This document shows positions 61,864-64,000 of a stretch of 64,000 nucleotides of DNA, piece after piece. Source of the stretch: Mariniflexile gromovii (GTDB lineage Bacteria; Bacteroidota; Bacteroidia; Flavobacteriales; Flavobacteriaceae); assembly GCF_017814435.1 (NCBI RefSeq), contig NZ_JAGJCB010000001.1, forward strand, positions 320,814 to 384,813. Direction: 5' to 3'. Numbering within the stretch: the stretch's first letter is position 1; every line of letters starts with the position of its first letter. The notes beneath the pieces are model-generated. The model searched no databases and was not told the DNA's origin. It was given only the letters and a program-made list of their open reading frames with translations. The position numbers and the translations under genes were made by a program.

Positions 61864-62271
61864 TTATTTTTCTGGAAACTTGCTTTCATCCATAAAAAAT
61901 ACTTCCCATTGGTGCCCATCTAAATCTTCAAAACTATGTTGATACATAAACCCATAATCTTGAGGTTCCATATAAATAGTAGCACCTGCTTTAACTGCTT
62001 TTTTTATTATATTATCAACTTCGTCGCGCGTATTTAACTGTAAAGCCACTAATACTTCCGTTTGCTTTTTTGCATTTGAAATTGGCTTTTTAGTAAAGTC
62101 TTTAAATTTTCCTTTAGTAAGTAACATAGCGTATAATTTGTCGCCCAACACTAAACATGCTGCAGTTTCATCTGTGAATTTAGAATTGACAGTAAACCCT
62201 AAAGCTTTAAAAAAAGCTATGGATTTATTTAAATCTTCTACTGCCAGATTAACAAAAAGTTGTTGTACCAT
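61864..62271 (-). CDS. VOC family protein (glyoxalase/bleomycin-resistance type)
   Basis: The 135-residue protein has two beta-alpha-beta-beta-beta units: LFVNLAVEDLNKSIAFFKALGF at the start and YMEPQDYGFMYQHSFEDLDGHQWEVFFMD at the end, where the last Glu and His would bind metal. Members include glyoxalases, dioxygenases and drug-binding proteins. The substrate is unknown. It is one of three VOC genes in this operon. Confidence 0.85.
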   Translation of the reverse strand: MVQQLFVNLAVEDLNKSIAFFKALGFTVNSKFTDETAACLVLGDKLYAMLLTKGKFKDFTKKPISNAKKQTEVLVALQLNTRDEVDNIIKKAVKAGATIYMEPQDYGFMYQHSFEDLDGHQWEVFFMDESKFPEK

Positions 62272-62282
62272 AATTAAAATTT

Positions 62283-62726
62283 TTAGTTATTTTCTGATAA
62301 GTTTTTTACAATTTCAAGTGCTTTTGGAAACGTATTTTTAAAATAGCTTTCAAATTCTTTATCTGAATCCAAACTAACTTCTAAATGAGTCATCCCGTTT
62401 TTTTCAGTTAATGTATAATCCTCTTTAGCTCCAGACCACGCTTTTGTTTTTTCATCTATGGGTTGCTTAATATGGTCCTTAACAATTCCTAAATGTTCAA
62501 AACCCATAAAAGAGTTTGGGATGCTTTTATATATTTTGCTGAACATACCGCTGCCATTACCATCTAAAAACATTACGCTACTTCCCTCCTGCCAGTTTGA
62601 AACAGCATGAGAATCTTCACTAAAAACTTTAGTCCATTCCCGATACGTAACATCGTTCCATAATACAGACCAAACGGTTTCCTTTGGTGCTTGTATGGTT
62701 ATCTTGAAATTTAATTTTGCAAACAT
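62283..62726 (-). CDS. SRPBCC/AHSA1-like domain protein
   Basis: The 147-residue protein has the helix-grip fold: FKITIQAPKETVWSVLWNDVTYREWTKVF at the start, MFLDGNGSGMFSKIYKSIPN and GMTHLEVSLDSDKEFESYFKNTFPKALEIV at the end. These bind hydrophobic ligands or act as chaperone regulators (AHSA1). It lies between VOC genes in the operon, 11-12 bases from each neighbour. The ligand is unknown. Confidence 0.85.
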   Translation of the reverse strand: MFAKLNFKITIQAPKETVWSVLWNDVTYREWTKVFSEDSHAVSNWQEGSSVMFLDGNGSGMFSKIYKSIPNSFMGFEHLGIVKDHIKQPIDEKTKAWSGAKEDYTLTEKNGMTHLEVSLDSDKEFESYFKNTFPKALEIVKNLSENN

Positions 62727-62737
62727 TATAATTGGGT

Positions 62738-63169
62738 TTACTGTGGTTTTTTAAAACTGATCATCCACTCGACACCAAACTGGTCTTCTGTCATTCCAAA
62801 ATAATCGCCCCAAAACGTATCGTCCATGGGCATGGTTACTTTTCCTTCTTTTGAAAGACCAGCAAACAATCTGTCCGCTTCTTCTTTAGTATCGGTGTTG
62901 ATGGAGATATTAACATTTTGCCCTATGGTAACGTTACCCATAGACGGATTGCTATCACTGCCCATGAGCATATTTTTGCCAATAGGTAATGATACGTGCA
63001 TGATTCTATTTCCAAATTCTTCGGGCATAGGTTCATCACAACCGTCTTCTTTTGGCATGTCGTTAAATCTTCCAAAAAACTCAAATTCACCTCTAAAAAC
63101 GGATTTATAGAAGTTAAATGCTTCTTCGCAATTTCCGTTAAAAATGAGGTAAGGATTAATTGTTGTCAT
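62738..63169 (-). CDS. VOC family protein, PhnB/YjdN-like
   Basis: The 143-residue protein has the PhnB-type pattern: INPYLIFNGNCEEAFNFYKSVFRGE at the start, MLMGSDSNPS near 78 and MPMDDTFWGDYFGMTEDQFGVEWMISF at the end. It probably binds a small ligand or metal; no reaction can be assigned. It is adjacent to the SRPBCC gene and the last VOC gene. Confidence 0.85.
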   Translation of the reverse strand: MTTINPYLIFNGNCEEAFNFYKSVFRGEFEFFGRFNDMPKEDGCDEPMPEEFGNRIMHVSLPIGKNMLMGSDSNPSMGNVTIGQNVNISINTDTKEEADRLFAGLSKEGKVTMPMDDTFWGDYFGMTEDQFGVEWMISFKKPQ

Positions 63170-63194
63170 AATATATCGTTTTTATCTGTTTAAA

Positions 63195-63608
63195 TTATTG
63201 TGGCATTTTGCTCATATCCATGTATAATACGCTCCAACTATGCGCATCGGGGTCAGAAAATCCAAATCCATACAACCAACCATCTTTTTCATAAGGTTTT
63301 GCATAAATGGTTCCTCCTGCTTTTTTTACAATTTCCACCATAGCATCTACTTCTTCTTTACTTTGTGCATCAATATTGAACAATACTTCAGTGCCAGAAT
63401 TGGTATGTGTTGCATTTTTAGGAATGTATTCTTTGAAAGTTTCAATAGGAAACAGCATCATCACCACATTTTTACCGCCAATAAAAAAACTTCCTAAGTG
63501 GCTATTATCAATATGATGTGGATTCTCTATGAAACCAATTTCATTAAAAAATTGTTTCGATTTTTTTAAATCTTTTACCGGTAGATTAAACCAAAATTCT
63601 TTTGCCAT
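63195..63608 (-). CDS. VOC family protein (first gene of the operon)
   Basis: The 137-residue protein begins FWFNLPVKDLKKSKQFFNEIGF and ends KPYEKDGWLYGFGFSDPDAHSWSVLYMD, a typical VOC half-pair. It is related to the 61864 gene and may be a duplicate. A CAAAGTTA -7 box lies at 63634-63641, so this gene probably opens the five-gene run. Confidence 0.85.
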   Translation of the reverse strand: MAKEFWFNLPVKDLKKSKQFFNEIGFIENPHHIDNSHLGSFFIGGKNVVMMLFPIETFKEYIPKNATHTNSGTEVLFNIDAQSKEEVDAMVEIVKKAGGTIYAKPYEKDGWLYGFGFSDPDAHSWSVLYMDMSKMPQ

Positions 63609-63689
63609 GAGTGGTGTTTTTAATGATACTATACAAAGTTAACAATCTACTTTCAATACTTTAATGTGCATATACGTCAATATAAAGGG

Positions 63690-63720
63690 TTGATTGCGAC
63701 AAGATTATTATCTATTTTTG
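63690..63720 (+). promoter_or_regulatory. Promoter of the GlxA-like regulator gene
   Basis: TTG (63690-63692) and TATTTTTG (63713-63720) are 20 bases apart, a good Bacteroidota promoter. The ATG follows 23 bases later. Confidence 0.6.
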
Positions 63721-63742
63721 ATAAAAAGAAAATGGCATTGTA

Positions 63743-64000
63743 ATGAAACATATATCGGTTTATATCCCAAAAGGACACTTCAGTTTAGTCAATATTGAAG
63801 GAGCCTACCAAATGTTTAATTGGGTAAATAGCTACTATGAGCAAATGGGGAAAAAGCCCCTATTTAATGTAGAACTTGTAGGTATTGAAAAAACATCTAC
63901 ACTGGCCAATGGTTTGTTTTCTATAAATCCGCAACGCTTCATTGAAGATGTAAAACATACAGACCTTATTATTATTCCAGCAATTCATGGAGACATAGCG
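63743..64000 (+). CDS. GlxA/AraC-type transcriptional regulator with DJ-1/PfpI domain (3' truncated by window edge)
   Basis: Eighty-six residues are visible: HISVYIPKGHFSLVNIEG, FNVELVGIEKTSTLANGLF and DLIIIPAIHGDIA. These match the DJ-1/PfpI-like first domain of GlxA-type AraC regulators; the HTH would be in the missing C-terminal part. The start is ATG 63743 behind a good promoter. It is divergent from the VOC operon and may regulate it. Confidence 0.7.
   Translation, partial: MKHISVYIPKGHFSLVNIEGAYQMFNWVNSYYEQMGKKPLFNVELVGIEKTSTLANGLFSINPQRFIEDVKHTDLIIIPAIHGDIA

Noticed and set aside
1-64000. Transposase, prophage, tRNA or rRNA genes
   Set aside because: No matching proteins, cloverleaf-like sequences or rRNA motifs were seen.

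Overview
The window looks like a chromosome segment of a member of the Bacteroidota, most likely a marine-type Flavobacteriaceae. The signs are low GC, the Bacteroidota promoter box TAnnTTTG in front of many genes, almost no Shine-Dalgarno sequences, and family markers: a YfhO-type membrane protein, a DUF4834-like protein, a CarboxypepD_reg/TonB-type barrel and a likely capnine (sulfonolipid) gene pair. All calls come from reading the sequence and translations; no database search was run.

Bases 1-25921 are an exopolysaccharide or surface-glycan locus. The first part (1-11330, plus strand) is a tightly packed, partly overlapping series: four GT4 glycosyltransferases (the first cut by the window edge), a hexapeptide acetyltransferase, a polysaccharide pyruvyltransferase, a GINT1-like propeller protein, an EpsG-type polymerase, a GT2 and AsnB. 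A minus-strand beta-helix lipoprotein follows, with a 580-bp AT-rich gap upstream of it. The second part (14019-23520) has a GT4, two paralogous PglC-like initiating phosphoglycosyltransferases flanking a PLP decarboxylase, an ACC-deaminase/D-cysteine-desulfhydrase homologue, a FemAB/GNAT-like transferase, an ATP-grasp ligase, a CapK-like adenylate-forming enzyme and a methyltransferase. This set suggests an amino-acid-derived substituent on a lipid-linked sugar. An SGNH protein and an MBOAT acyltransferase on the minus strand probably O-acylate the product. No Wzx, Wza or Wzc is visible in this part.

Bases 26000-37133 are mostly housekeeping: an Lrp/AsnC regulator, an M14 peptidase facing an XRE regulator across a motif-rich intergenic region, a PhnP-like MBL hydrolase, a conserved protein of unknown function, Bcp, a cysteine-free endonuclease III, an ECF sigma factor followed by a 48-residue conserved small protein, and UvrA.

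Bases 37134-42436 hold what I consider the most unusual regulation: three secreted-protein genes each preceded by a sigma-54 (-24/-12) promoter and a shared CAAATACTTA element. Two of them also share an almost identical 67-bp promoter-leader. A lipoprotein, an SDR oxidoreductase and a TetR regulator with a clear palindromic operator lie between them.

Bases 42464-55486 carry a flippase, a glycosyltransferase, YfhO, an outer-membrane barrel, a GNAT protein, the putative cysteate acyltransferase and cysteate-synthase-like pair, oligopeptidase B and YbaB. Bases 55517-64000 carry threonine aldolase, prfB with its programmed +1 frameshift coupled to a HAD phosphatase and an ArsC-like gene, a TonB-type receptor, a five-gene VOC/SRPBCC operon, and the start of a GlxA-like regulator cut by the window end. 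No rRNA, tRNA, CRISPR array, insertion sequence or prophage was seen.
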